Part shown: in pieces, positions 1 through 9,336 of the stretch
How positions within the stretch are numbered: position 1 is the stretch's first letter
Layout: each line of letters begins with the position of its first letter
Assembly (NCBI GenBank): GCA_029269725.1
Contig: JARJHS010000005.1
Span: 228,513 to 292,512, forward strand
Origin: Pollutibacter soli
Lineage (GTDB): Bacteria; Bacteroidota; Bacteroidia; Chitinophagales; Chitinophagaceae
Length of the DNA stretch: 64,000 nucleotides
Direction of reading: 5' to 3'
Program-made: the position numbers and the translations under genes
Notes under the pieces: generated by a model
Told to the model about the DNA's origin: nothing
The model's database searches: none
Seen by the model: the letters and a program-made list of their open reading frames with translations, nothing else

Positions 1-220
1 CCAGTCTCCCAAACCGATCCGATAAAATTCCAAATACAATTTGCGCAATCTGCCCCAGGAAAAAGAACACAACAATCTGGGCCGTAGCTGTTGAATTCCG
101 GCTGAGGTGATAATGTTCCCGGACTCTGTCGAAAACCGGTAGCATGATATCGATACCCAATGCTGTCAGCATCATCGAACAAGCCGAAAGCGCGATAAAC
201 TCTCCTGACTTCATTTTCAT
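1..220 (-). CDS. MFS transporter, Bcr/CflA-like (5' part only)
   Basis: First 73 codons of a gene that runs off the left edge; the ATG is at 218-220. The protein opens MKMKSGEFIALSACSMMLTA and continues through a G-I-D-I-M-L-P stretch after helix 1. A second helix follows, then the loop GILSDRFGRL, which is the major facilitator signature between helices 2 and 3. This combination is typical of the Bcr/CflA drug-efflux branch, 12-helix proton antiporters of the inner membrane. The substrate cannot be told from this fragment, and the remaining helices lie outside the window. A cluster of palindromic repeats lies directly upstream of its start. Confidence 0.75.
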   Translation of the reverse strand, partial: MKMKSGEFIALSACSMMLTALGIDIMLPVFDRVREHYHLSRNSTATAQIVVFFFLGQIAQIVFGILSDRFGRL

Positions 221-609
221 ATCAATTAAGAAATGGTTTGGAGCTAATTAAAATTGTTGTCAGTGTTTGTACTACAAACACCTCCCAGGTTTTAACACCT
301 CCCAGGTTTAACACCTGCCAGGTGTAAAGACCTCCCAGGTTTAAACACCTCCCAGGTCTAAAGACCTCCCAGGTTTAAAACCTCCCAGGTCTAAAGACCT
401 GCCAGGTCTAACCAACGAATATATCTCTGATCCACCGGAATATCAGGGTGTGAAAAGGACTTTATTACGGGGTGATTGAGACATGAAGCAGATGCGTTTA
501 AATCGAAGGGCGCAATAGTCGCAAACAATAGCTTTACCTTACGCTATTGGCGCCAATATTTTTGAGATGGCTGGTTCAGCTTTTCTTTTACGGCGAAATG
601 CTTTCACGA
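221..609. other. Intergenic region with repeat cluster
   Basis: About 390 bp between the start of the transporter and the stop of the large surface protein. It holds the eight-copy palindromic repeat cluster at 280-407. Nothing coding was seen in 408-609. Confidence 0.6.
280..407. repeat. Eight copies of palindrome ACCT(C/G)CCAGGT
   Basis: The 11-bp near-palindrome ACCT(C/G)CCAGGT starts at 280, 297, 313, 330, 347, 364, 380 and 397. Copies are spaced 16 or 17 bp and joined by short TTTAA or CTAAAG linkers. The same family recurs just after the sulfatase gene at 40015-40091. The copies are almost identical, which points to recent expansion. Spacers are far too short and too similar for a CRISPR array. 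Confidence 0.85.
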
Positions 610-3600
610 TTACTCTTTCATCAGCTTTTTCGTGGTAACAGCATCTTTGGTATACACCGTAACTAAATAAATGCCTTGTGCAAATCCACCAAGATTTATT
701 GAATAATTTGTTCCGGTGTACGAATATGGCGCAATCACCAGGCGGCCTTTCAAATCAGTAACCCTGATCTGGCCATTGACCGGAAGATTGCGGATGATGA
801 ATTGATCTCTGCCTGGATTGGGTGATATAGTGAACTCTGACTGAGATGTGGCACAGCCGGATTTAATGATGGTTGAAAATATATAATTTCCATCAAAATC
901 TGTTTGCCTGAGCCTGTAGTAAACCCGATTATTGTTTGTGGCAATATCCCTGGTGGAATAGTTTTTTGTTACGGAACTATTGCCTGCGCCTGGTATTTCT
1001 TTAAACGATTTCCAGTATACACCATCAGTACTTTTCTCTATCGTGAACTTCTCATTATTGATCTCCGATGCAGTTGCCCATTGCAATAATATTGAATCGT
1101 CATCGCATTTGGAATTGAAATAAAGCAGTCTTACCGGAAGAGAACCGCTCACATGTACTGTTGCGAAATCAGATTGTGCAGAACTGCAGATGCCATTGTG
1201 AGAGATTGCCCGGAAATAAGTCGTCATATTTAAATTTCCTATCACTGTACCGGGAAGAGTTGTAGCAGTAACTGAAATATCAGTTGCCGACGTAAAATCG
1301 GGGTAAACTGAACGTTGCCATTTCGTAACCGTGCCATTATTTCCTGATAAGGTCAGATCCGCCGGTTGAGTATTTATAGGAATTGTCTGATCACCGGAAA
1401 CGGTTCCACCGACACTGGCCGGAACTATTGTTAATGTGGTTGAACTTGTGGCAGCAGGGCATCCCGATGCTGGGGTAGCCGTTAATGTTAGTGTTACCGA
1501 ACCGTTTGCAATATCTGCTGCATTGGGTGTGTACCTCGTTAAAGTCAATGCATCAGCAGTGTTATTGTTTGTAAAGAAGCCACCTCCACTGGTAGACCAA
1601 ATGAGTGCATCATAATTATTTGCAGAACTACCTGAAGTAACATTTGTTGCAACGGAATTGGCACATTTTGTTTTGGGTGTACCTGCATAAACCGATGCTG
1701 GAACACTATTGAGAAAAAACTGCGAAGGTTGGCTGATATTAGTGACGCAACCAGGCGAAGCGAGGAAAGCCACACCGGTTACTGTTACTCTTGTGTTTCC
1801 GGAATTGCTTAATACAGGGAGACTGAAAGTACCTGTTCCCGGGCTACCCGCAGTGAATATCATTTGAGCAGTTGCACCGGTAATACTATTGGCGCCGGTC
1901 ACATCGAATGTAAGAAGGTAGGTACCACTGGACAAAGAATTACTTGTAACAGTTGCAATGCCGTTGGCATTGATACAACTGTTGGCAACTGACACGTTGA
2001 AATTATTTATGGCGCCTGGAGAAGCATTTACATTAAACCCAATGGAGTTTCCTGAGCCGGGAACTATTGTACATCCGTTAACCTGAACACCCGTAATACT
2101 AATTGTGTTACTACCAGATGTCGACAAAGGAACAGTCGTGAAACTCCCGGTGCTTGAATTAATTGTAACGGAAGCAGATGCATTCGTAACTGTATTTGCT
2201 CCACTGATATTATACGTGATCTGGTAAGTGCCGTCTATCAGGCCACTGCTTACGATGGTGACATTCGATCCAGAACCAGGACATACATCCGTTGCGTTGG
2301 TAACGTTGAAATTGGCTGATGTCAGATTCACGGTATTAATTATCGTAGCGACCACAGGTTCCCTGATCGATCCACAGCCCCCAACGATTGTACCCACATA
2401 GTAGGTGGTCGTTGATGATATAGAGGGAGTAACAAATGTGGATCCAGATCCAAGAGAACTGCCACCACCTACTACGCTGTACCAATGAATTGTACCGCCT
2501 GTCGCTGTCGCTGATAATGTAACTGAACCTGGAACGCAGGATGAACCGTTAGTAACTGAACTGATAGCTGCTCCGGAAATTACCACCTGCGCAGCTGACG
2601 AAAGATTACTAACACAACCACTGGTGATAAGAACTTTATAGAAAGTAGTTCCGGTAGTAGCCATCGATGGACTGTACGTATTTGAAGTAGCGCCTGGAAT
2701 GTTCGTATAGGTGCCACCTGAACTTGTTGAGGATGACCATTGATAGCTATAGCTTCCTGTACCTCCGGATGGAGCAACACTTAATGAAGTTGTTCCTGAT
2801 GCTGCGTTCAGACAATTGTTAAAGCCCGTCGGGTTAAGTGTTCCGCTTAGCGGCGTGTTCGCAATTGCCGTAATTGTAAATGGTGTACTGGTAGAGGAGT
2901 AGTTTGATCCGGACTCCGTTACCGTTGCCCTGTACTGGTAATTGATTGTAGCTGAAGATATATATAGTTCAGACGTTGTTGCCCCGGTATAGTTCGCGTT
3001 GTTACTTACCGTGGACCAGGTATTGCCACCATTTGTGGAAACTTCCCAAACATATGAAAGAGTGCCGCCGCCAGCAGCAGAAGCATTAACTACCAGATGC
3101 GCGCTTCCTCCACCGGGATTACAGATAGCGGTGCTGGAAGCGGGAAGATTTTGCACAATATTCGGGGGCAGATTCAAAGTGGCCGTATTATAGGCGACAA
3201 ATGCCATATCTGTCACTCCGGAGGGAATGATCTGCAGTTTTTTAATCTGGGTATAATTGGAAGTGGTGATATTGAAATCAGATAACCTGAAAGCCATAAA
3301 CCTGATCTGTCTCGTTGTGTTTACACTATTTACACCTGTAGGCTTCGCACTTGCAAGCGGTACGCCATTGGCCACCGGAAAAAGATCAAGGTAGTATGTA
3401 CCCAATGGTGAAAGTTTACTGAGGTCTATTTGTAAAGGTGCGCCGACAACATTATTTGAAGCGTCGAGAAAACGGTAGGTATCGAATGCAGAAGTGGAAG
3501 GATCTGCAATCTGGGTGATTACAAAATCAGGTTCGGCATCCGCAATTTTGGAAGCCTGGATACTGTTGATATCAAAATTCGATGTAGCCCCAACCGGCAA

Positions 3601-4296
3601 ATTTGTATAGCCGGTGCCGAGGTCTAAACCATTCAGCCCATCGGTCAACACCGATTGAAAAGTGAGGTCCTTTATTGCAGGATGGGTATATAGTCCGGAC
3701 GCCGTATTTCCATCAATTTTAGAAGCAGCAACAAGAAACAACGATCCTCCACTGGTGTTGCCAGTCATAACCACGGGCAACGCCCTGAAATTTGTTGGCT
3801 GGTAGGCAATACCATTGCTGGATAATGCTGTGTTATTTACACCGGTCGCATAAGTAGCATTGTCGTAGGTAAAAGCCAGGAGATTATGAGAATCATTCGG
3901 ATAAACAGAGCTATTATTTGTTGTTGTTGTTTGCCAGAATCCGCCAAAATCAGTAATTATTTCTGTTACTGTTGGGATCGGTGAGAATGTAAAACCACTT
4001 TTCGTTACGTTCCCATTTGTTGAATTGATGCGAACGACTCCTGAGCTACCGGTACCTACCACTGCTGTAATCTTTGTATTAGAAACAACGGTAAAAGAAA
4101 GCGCATTCGTTCCGCCAAATTGAACAGCAAATGCGGTACTGAAATTTGTTCCGATGATGGTGACTGTTTCACCTGACGTCGCATTGTTCGGTGAAAACGA
4201 AGTGATAGTTGGAGCTTGCGCGCGACCGATAGCTGAAACTAGTAGTAATGTGATGCAAAAAAGCAGGTACTTGTTTGCGTGAGGTTGGTTTCTCAT
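610..4296 (-). CDS. Large secreted Ig-like protein with T9SS sorting domain
   Basis: Predicted 1228-aa secreted protein of unknown ligand. A signal peptide (KYLLFCITLLLVSAIGRAQA) is followed by an IPT/TIG domain at about residues 26-105 (PTITSFSPNNATSGETVTI). Residues about 110-385 form a region I do not recognise. After it come several Ig-like or PKD-like repeats rich in Gly, Ser and Thr, with recurring VTGV and SGS-NTISITGV elements. The last 75 residues (FTISPNPGRDQFIIRNL up to KKLMKE) are a type A C-terminal sorting domain, the signal for type IX secretion and cell-surface attachment. An upstream TTG at 4302 is in frame, but the ATG at 4296 gives the better signal peptide. An adhesin or surface-layer role is inferred from architecture only. 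It is monocistronic, with no enzymatic domain seen. Confidence 0.8.
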   Translation of the reverse strand: MRNQPHANKYLLFCITLLLVSAIGRAQAPTITSFSPNNATSGETVTIIGTNFSTAFAVQFGGTNALSFTVVSNTKITAVVGTGSSGVVRINSTNGNVTKSGFTFSPIPTVTEIITDFGGFWQTTTTNNSSVYPNDSHNLLAFTYDNATYATGVNNTALSSNGIAYQPTNFRALPVVMTGNTSGGSLFLVAASKIDGNTASGLYTHPAIKDLTFQSVLTDGLNGLDLGTGYTNLPVGATSNFDINSIQASKIADAEPDFVITQIADPSTSAFDTYRFLDASNNVVGAPLQIDLSKLSPLGTYYLDLFPVANGVPLASAKPTGVNSVNTTRQIRFMAFRLSDFNITTSNYTQIKKLQIIPSGVTDMAFVAYNTATLNLPPNIVQNLPASSTAICNPGGGSAHLVVNASAAGGGTLSYVWEVSTNGGNTWSTVSNNANYTGATTSELYISSATINYQYRATVTESGSNYSSTSTPFTITAIANTPLSGTLNPTGFNNCLNAASGTTSLSVAPSGGTGSYSYQWSSSTSSGGTYTNIPGATSNTYSPSMATTGTTFYKVLITSGCVSNLSSAAQVVISGAAISSVTNGSSCVPGSVTLSATATGGTIHWYSVVGGGSSLGSGSTFVTPSISSTTTYYVGTIVGGCGSIREPVVATIINTVNLTSANFNVTNATDVCPGSGSNVTIVSSGLIDGTYQITYNISGANTVTNASASVTINSSTGSFTTVPLSTSGSNTISITGVQVNGCTIVPGSGNSIGFNVNASPGAINNFNVSVANSCINANGIATVTSNSLSSGTYLLTFDVTGANSITGATAQMIFTAGSPGTGTFSLPVLSNSGNTRVTVTGVAFLASPGCVTNISQPSQFFLNSVPASVYAGTPKTKCANSVATNVTSGSSANNYDALIWSTSGGGFFTNNNTADALTLTRYTPNAADIANGSVTLTLTATPASGCPAATSSTTLTIVPASVGGTVSGDQTIPINTQPADLTLSGNNGTVTKWQRSVYPDFTSATDISVTATTLPGTVIGNLNMTTYFRAISHNGICSSAQSDFATVHVSGSLPVRLLYFNSKCDDDSILLQWATASEINNEKFTIEKSTDGVYWKSFKEIPGAGNSSVTKNYSTRDIATNNNRVYYRLRQTDFDGNYIFSTIIKSGCATSQSEFTISPNPGRDQFIIRNLPVNGQIRVTDLKGRLVIAPYSYTGTNYSINLGGFAQGIYLVTVYTKDAVTTKKLMKE

Positions 4297-4800
4297 GCAC
4301 AATTCATGTATAGAGTTGCCCCAATAGTTAACAATAGGTTGAATTTTATTGGTGAAATCACAAGGTTCGGATACGCATGCAGATGAACTGCCCTGGTTTC
4401 CTGGTCAGAAATGTTTCGTGTAAGGTGCGGATAAATAAATAACTGCAGATATAACGGAGGTGAGAAATATTTCTTGCATTAAGTATCAATATATTCAGAT
4501 ATTATATTTATCAAAAGTCAATTTTTTAAAAAAATTTACCTGGTTTCTGAATAAAATTCTCCTCGTTGGCAATCAAATAAATATGCAATTGCGGTTATGG
4601 GCACAGGTTGTTTTGGATAGGCATTGCCGTTTGTAAGAAGTTTTTTATTTTATGATATGTGCTTTCGACAACAAAGTCCAGGATAAATTTTTTACATACA
4701 GCAAAAGAATAAGCTGACATCAGCATCTAAAAATCAAATTAAAACCATGGGAGTGTTAACTTTAATTTATTGAATAACAATCTCCCATAAAATATCAGCC
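4297..4800. other. AT-rich divergent intergenic region
   Basis: About 500 bp between two divergent genes that both encode exported proteins, so it should hold both promoters. It is AT-rich, with runs such as TTTTTTAAAAAAATTTACC near 4520. I could not place a convincing -33/-7 Bacteroidota promoter pair and saw no reading frame worth calling. Confidence 0.4.
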
Positions 4801-5544
4801 ATGAAAAAGTTTATTTTAATCACTGCGATAGCAGGTATTGCCGCTTCAGTAAGTGCGCAGAATTTAAAACCGGTAGCATATAAAGATGGTGATCAGAAAC
4901 TCAATGGCCTGGTAACTTCCAACGCCGGGAAGAAACTTCCGGGCGTTCTGATACTGCCTGCCTGGAAAGGAGTGGATGACGAAGCCAGGACTGCCGCAGC
5001 TGCGCTGGAAAAAAAGGGTTATATCGCGTTTATTGCAGATATCTATGGCGAAGGAAATATTCCGGCCGACAATGCGGCTGCGGCAAAAATTGCTGGATCT
5101 TACCGGAATGACTATGCGAGATATCAGAAAAGAATTGAACTGGCACTGGAACAGCTGAAGAAATCCGGGGCTGACGTTGAAAAAATTGCAGTGATAGGTT
5201 ATTGTTTTGGTGGAACCGGTGCACTTGAAACAGCACGCGCTAATTTTCCGGTGAAAGGAGTGGTGTCTATTCACGGCGGGCTTGCAAAAGACAGCAGTCG
5301 CACAAACGGACCATTGAGCACAAAAATCCTCATTGAAAATCCCGCGGAGGACAGAAGCGTAACGCCCGAAGCCATGAACGCATTGATCAAAGAAATGAAC
5401 GAAGGAAAAGCCGACTGGCAGATCATCACTTATGCCTACTCCAAACACACTTTCACTGATCCAAAGTCACAGGACTATAATGAAATCATGGCCAAAAGGG
5501 CCTGGGAACATACGCTTGTGTTTTTGGGGGAGGTGCTTAAGTAG
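4801..5544 (+). CDS. Dienelactone hydrolase family protein, exported
   Basis: A 247-aa alpha/beta hydrolase with a clear signal peptide (MKKFILITAIAGIAASVSA, cut before Q20), so it acts in the periplasm. The family triad is visible: Cys135 in GYCFGG, Asp184 in ENPAEDRSV, and His216 in YSKHTFTD. A cysteine nucleophile at this place is the mark of dienelactone hydrolases rather than ordinary serine esterases. Members cleave lactones or small esters; the real substrate here is unknown. No operon partners: it has its own long upstream region, and repeat-rich sequence separates it from the convergent sialidase-like gene. The ATG follows a long spacer and directly precedes the signal peptide, so the start is secure. 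Confidence 0.85.
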   Translation: MKKFILITAIAGIAASVSAQNLKPVAYKDGDQKLNGLVTSNAGKKLPGVLILPAWKGVDDEARTAAAALEKKGYIAFIADIYGEGNIPADNAAAAKIAGSYRNDYARYQKRIELALEQLKKSGADVEKIAVIGYCFGGTGALETARANFPVKGVVSIHGGLAKDSSRTNGPLSTKILIENPAEDRSVTPEAMNALIKEMNEGKADWQIITYAYSKHTFTDPKSQDYNEIMAKRAWEHTLVFLGEVLK

Positions 5545-5545
5545 T

Positions 5546-5569
5546 CGAACGTATAAAGTTTAACGTAAA
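5546..5569. repeat. AACGT-type short repeat remnant
   Basis: Directly after the dienelactone hydrolase stop lie AACGTATAAAG, TTTAACGT and AAAACGTTT units. They belong to the same ACGTT family found at 5778-5826, 9558-9590, 38477-38518 and 38608-38636. Confidence 0.6.
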
Positions 5570-5777
5570 ACGTTTGCTCTTGCGGTTGGATGTCGTTTAC
5601 TAAATGGTAAAATATCAGGTCGCCGCTGGTTTATCATTCTTCAGCTGATATTTATCGTGACATACGGGAAGGTGATAATATTCGATGTAGAAATTAAATC
5701 AAAAATATTGTTGAGATTAAATTGATACAAACAAAGAATCTTTTTGCGTCAATGATAAGTTTTGTACCCGCAGGATT

Positions 5778-5826
5778 CTACGTTTAACGTTCTACGTTTA
5801 ACGTTCTACGTGTAACATTTAACGTT
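5778..5826. repeat. ACGTT-family repeat cluster
   Basis: Tandem degenerate units of TTTAACGTTCTACG type, about 14 bp each, running into the stop codon of the sialidase-like gene. The units are near-palindromic around AACGTT. The family recurs at least four more times in the window, once inside a coding sequence. Confidence 0.75.
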
Positions 5827-6877
5827 AAAGTTCGAGTACCAGCTTATGTATCTTCTTATCATTCTCCCAAACGCAGAGAACATTATCGTTATGAAGTGAT
5901 TTGAGAACTGGCAAATGTCCTTTGCCAAGATTCTTTTTCATGCCGTGATGGGTGAGTACAATGATGTCTCCGTTTTCTACCCAGGCGTAAACATTATTTC
6001 CGTTGACTGTTTCCATTGTACAGCTTTTGCCCATGCCGATTTCCGCTTCTTCCTTTCCCGGTTTGCAGGAATAGATAATCCCTTTTCTTGTCCATACTGT
6101 TTCCGCGTTGCCCTCGTCGTTGATAACAAGGGCGCCGCCATCCATCGGGCAGCCTTTTAATGCCCAGCTTCCGTTACCTAATTTTTGTGCCTCTCCAAAA
6201 ACCGCTCCGCTATCTTCGGATGTGATCATATACAGATCGCGGTTTCCCTTCAACCAGTTTCTGAACATTACATAGACTTTGTTTTCATTCATTACTACCG
6301 AAGGTTTGCAACACTCGCAAACTGTTGTGTCCGGTGACGCATACAATAAAATATTTCTTGACCAAGTTTTTCCGCCATCCGTGGATGATGCTCCGAAAAT
6401 TTTATTATTGCCATCACGGAGATCCAGCCAAACAGAAAAGGCTCTGTTTTCAAATGAAGCCAGCGACATCAGGTTTTCTTTTGCGGCGGTATCCACATCG
6501 TTTACACGGGCTGACTGTTTCCAATCGCCTTCACCACTCTTTATATATGAAAAGATATCTCCCTTATTTGAACATGCTGTGATCAGAAGGCCGTCGGTCG
6601 TGGCTGCAATCTGTGGTCCGCGTGTATGCGAAGCCGCAAGTTCAGCAAGTGTTGCTACCAGATCCGGCGGGGAAAAATGTTCTCCATCATCAGTTGATGC
6701 TGCATACCATATACTATCTCCGCTTCCGTATACGATATGAAGATTTCCTTTTTTATCTTTTGCAATATTGGGCATCTGCCCGTAACCAATAAATGCATTT
6801 ACATCTTCTGCTGCATTCTCTTTACAACCATACATGGTGAAAATGACGAGGGCTATAGAAAATAAAACTGATTTCAT
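5825..6877 (-). CDS. Sialidase-like (BNR repeat) lipoprotein
   Basis: A 350-aa protein with a lipoprotein signal (MKSVLFSIALVIFTMYGCKE, lipobox ending at Cys18). The mature part resembles the six-bladed sialidase/BNR fold. One clear Asp-box is present, SSTDGGKTW, with weaker ones such as ASTDDGEHF and ITSEDSGAVF. I do not see the arginine triad of true neuraminidases, so enzymatic sialidase activity is not supported; many Bacteroidota homologues have no known function. An in-frame ATG eight codons upstream exists, but the ATG at 6877 gives a normal lipoprotein signal. The stop codon touches an ACGTT repeat cluster. It is followed on the same strand by the CE15-like esterase gene lying upstream, 82 bp away, possibly co-transcribed. 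Confidence 0.7.
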   Translation of the reverse strand: MKSVLFSIALVIFTMYGCKENAAEDVNAFIGYGQMPNIAKDKKGNLHIVYGSGDSIWYAASTDDGEHFSPPDLVATLAELAASHTRGPQIAATTDGLLITACSNKGDIFSYIKSGEGDWKQSARVNDVDTAAKENLMSLASFENRAFSVWLDLRDGNNKIFGASSTDGGKTWSRNILLYASPDTTVCECCKPSVVMNENKVYVMFRNWLKGNRDLYMITSEDSGAVFGEAQKLGNGSWALKGCPMDGGALVINDEGNAETVWTRKGIIYSCKPGKEEAEIGMGKSCTMETVNGNNVYAWVENGDIIVLTHHGMKKNLGKGHLPVLKSLHNDNVLCVWENDKKIHKLVLEL

Positions 6878-6959
6878 TGTAGCATATTCAATAAATTCCA
6901 AAAACTATTCCTGGCTTGATACCGGTGGGTTAGATATTCTCCCGTAAAATTCGTTATTC

Positions 6960-8213
6960 TTATTTAAAGAAGCGATCTGCAAAACGAATGTACTGATCCC
7001 AGTCGTAGGGTGTGATATCATGTATTCCCTGGCGCATATGATAGCCGATATGGCCATCACCGACCGGCTGATTGGCCGGGGGAGGATTTTCTGTTTCCAG
7101 ACCTTTCAGGCTATAGAGTGCATATACTTTTCCAGCATGATATCCGCCAAGGTATTCCCCTGTAGGATCGGCCCATTGATCTTCGGAAGCACTGGCAATA
7201 TAAACAGGTCTTGGCGCTATCAATGCAATTAATTCATGATAATCCACGGGCAACTCATCTTCCTTATCATCAAACTTTTTGTAGTTGGCAGAGAACCAAT
7301 GAGGAAAACTTTTATTCATCACAGCACTGGTCTCGCCATATTTTCTTCTCGTAATGGCAGCACCACCTTCGCCTGAGTTGTTTGAAATCACCATTGCGAA
7401 ACGTTTATCCTGCGCACCGGCCCATAGTGCTGTTTTGCCCAATCTTGAATGACCAATAACCGCTACTTTTTTCGCATCCACCGCCTTTTCCTTTTCCAGG
7501 AAATCCATCGCCCTGCTCAATGCCCATGCCCAAACCCCGATAGCGCCCCATTCGTTGGATTCCGGAGTCATTTGACCAGGCTTGTAAAATAAAGGCGCGA
7601 TGCCTGCGCCGGCACTATTCGAAGAATCAGGCTGAAGATCGCCATAATACATGGTGACCAATCCATACCCGGCGGAGAGGATTTTTTCAACCGACCACTG
7701 ATCAGTCTCAATACCACGTGATGCATTCGTTGCGACATTGTTTACATATTCAGGCTCCTTTCCATAACGAACCCAACGGTCACTGATAAAAATTCCCGGG
7801 TCGGAGTGAACAGTCTGATTACCGCTAAAATTCAATCCGAGAAATACAGGTACCTTTTTTTTTGATTGATTGGGAAGATAAATAAGTAAATCAAAGTGGT
7901 GTTTATCGTCTCCGCCAAAATATATCCTGACCTGTTTTCGTGTAGCCCTGCCATTTAGTGCGTTTGTGTTTTTGTCCCTTAGTACTATCCGCGACTCTAT
8001 TTTTTTCTGCGGGGTTTTTCCCTGCACATGCTGCGCAAACAATTCCAGGATTTCCTGTCGACGCTTATTTTCCCAGTCAGCAGAAGTTTTTATTGCTGTC
8101 CCGTTATTTGATGCCAATACATCCGGTAACGTATAGTTGGGGATATTCATATGCTGTGTGCGGCCGGACGAATATATCAACGAAAAGAAGAAACAGTACA
8201 GTAAGTGCTTCAT
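6960..8213 (-). CDS. CE15-like (glucuronoyl/acetylxylan) esterase
   Basis: A 417-aa exported alpha/beta hydrolase (signal peptide MKHLLYCFFFSLIYSSGRTQ). The nucleophile elbow is GHSRLGKTALWAGA with Ser256, followed by NNSGEGGAAITRR with Glu282 and the bacterial CE15 segment LIAPRPVYIASASEDQWADP. His387 in GDGHIGYH is a candidate catalytic histidine. CE15 enzymes cleave the ester between lignin alcohols and 4-O-methyl-glucuronate on xylan; bacterial members are broader and often annotated as acetylxylan esterases. Whether this one is a true glucuronoyl esterase is inferred. It lies upstream of the sialidase-like lipoprotein on the same strand. No SusCD pair is adjacent, so it appears to be a stand-alone enzyme. 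Confidence 0.75.
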   Translation of the reverse strand: MKHLLYCFFFSLIYSSGRTQHMNIPNYTLPDVLASNNGTAIKTSADWENKRRQEILELFAQHVQGKTPQKKIESRIVLRDKNTNALNGRATRKQVRIYFGGDDKHHFDLLIYLPNQSKKKVPVFLGLNFSGNQTVHSDPGIFISDRWVRYGKEPEYVNNVATNASRGIETDQWSVEKILSAGYGLVTMYYGDLQPDSSNSAGAGIAPLFYKPGQMTPESNEWGAIGVWAWALSRAMDFLEKEKAVDAKKVAVIGHSRLGKTALWAGAQDKRFAMVISNNSGEGGAAITRRKYGETSAVMNKSFPHWFSANYKKFDDKEDELPVDYHELIALIAPRPVYIASASEDQWADPTGEYLGGYHAGKVYALYSLKGLETENPPPANQPVGDGHIGYHMRQGIHDITPYDWDQYIRFADRFFK

Positions 8214-8365
8214 TATTTTTCAGAAATGATGTTATACCAGCAACCGGATTTTCCGGCTCCTAATATAATATGTTTCGGTCATCGATTGTTGAAGAAGCAG
8301 AACGGACCGCGAAAATAGTTTTGTTGATTGGTCGGTTTGAGTTCCTCGGATGCAAGAATATGCTG

Positions 8366-8839
8366 TTATCCGGCCATAATTATTTCTGAAACACTGGTTT
8401 CAAAGCGGCCGGTTTTTTCAAGAATTTTTATTCTGAAAAATATCCCTTCGAGATCGCGGGTGTTTGATTCACTAAAGGGCCAGAGTGCAGAAAATTTCAT
8501 AATGCTGCTGGTAGAACTTGGAAAAGTCCGGTTGTTAAGTTTTTTCATTGCTTCGAGACATTCATCTTCATCAAGGATTTCCTCGAATTTGCCCTGGCAG
8601 ATAACACTCTTCCAGTTATCGAGCATGGTAATGTCGTCAACTTCAAAACAAACCATAGGGTTCTTTCTTAACATATCCATCTTCATACCTTCGGCAGTAT
8701 GACCATAGAAAAAATCTCCTTCAAAGACATAACTCACGGGAACGATATATGTTATGCCATCTGCATGACAGCCGATTCGTCCGATGATTTGTTTACTTAG
8801 AAATTCGTTTACTTCGAAGTCTGTCATTCGTCCGAACAT
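8366..8839 (-). CDS. Pyridoxamine 5'-phosphate oxidase-like flavin protein
   Basis: A 157-aa cytoplasmic protein of the split-barrel flavin-binding fold. The N-terminus (MTDFEVNEFLSKQIIGRIGC) and the core YIVPVSYVFEGDFFYGHTAEG followed by KMDMLRKNPMVCFEVDD match the NimA-like/PNPOx-related subgroup. These small proteins bind FMN or F420-like cofactors and are often stress-linked; nitroimidazole reduction is known for some but cannot be assumed. The first ATG (8839) is used here, though Met5 is equally possible. Genes on both sides are more than 100 bp away, so it is probably monocistronic. Confidence 0.75.
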   Translation of the reverse strand: MFGRMTDFEVNEFLSKQIIGRIGCHADGITYIVPVSYVFEGDFFYGHTAEGMKMDMLRKNPMVCFEVDDITMLDNWKSVICQGKFEEILDEDECLEAMKKLNNRTFPSSTSSIMKFSALWPFSESNTRDLEGIFFRIKILEKTGRFETSVSEIIMAG

Positions 8840-8963
8840 GATTAAACTTTTCTGTAAAATAACCCAATATTTACAGATAAGCGTTGAGGTTAATCAAGAA
8901 CTTCGCTGAGTTTGGTCAATTGCAGGAATGGAAAATTGAACCAGTAATAATCCCTGGATCGCA

Positions 8964-9179
8964 TTAACGACGACTACAGGTTACATTGCAATTCGGATAT
9001 TGGCTTCGGAAAGTCGCTTCTTCACTATCGGCGTTTTCACCACAATATTCCAGCTCGTCGACTTCATTTCCGTTGCATACTGCTTTGCAGGACACGCACT
9101 GATTATCGTCTTTTTTGCAGGAAAACGCAGCAGTTAAAGCAGTTACCAGCAGCAGCAAAAACAGGTATTTACTTTTCAT
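8964..9179 (-). CDS. Small Cys-rich lipoprotein, hypothetical
   Basis: A 71-aa protein with a lipoprotein signal (MKSKYLFLLLLVTALTAAFSCKK; lipid-accepting Cys21). The mature part has six further cysteines (CVSC, AVC, YC, NC and TCSRR), suggesting disulphides or metal binding in the periplasm or on the outer membrane. I do not recognise the family. An ATG directly before the signal peptide and a clean stop support a real gene despite its size. Confidence 0.6.
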   Translation of the reverse strand: MKSKYLFLLLLVTALTAAFSCKKDDNQCVSCKAVCNGNEVDELEYCGENADSEEATFRSQYPNCNVTCSRR

Positions 9180-9336
9180 GGCTTCCCTGGTTTATTCAAT
9201 ATGTATTAATAAAAATAGTAAGATTTTGTCAATAGAAAATCAATCTGTACAGCCAGAAAATTGCCGATGGCTCCGCTTTCCCGCGGTTGATAGCAGCTGT
9301 ATATTAGCATATCGAGCCTTTTTTGAAACATTCTTC

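Noticed and set aside
280..407. CRISPR-like array
   Set aside because: The repeats are 11 bp with 5-6 bp spacers that are nearly identical; no cas genes are present.
4864..5448. Minus-strand 194-codon open frame opposite the dienelactone hydrolase
   Set aside because: The plus strand has the full catalytic triad and signal peptide; the minus frame has biased, meaningless composition.
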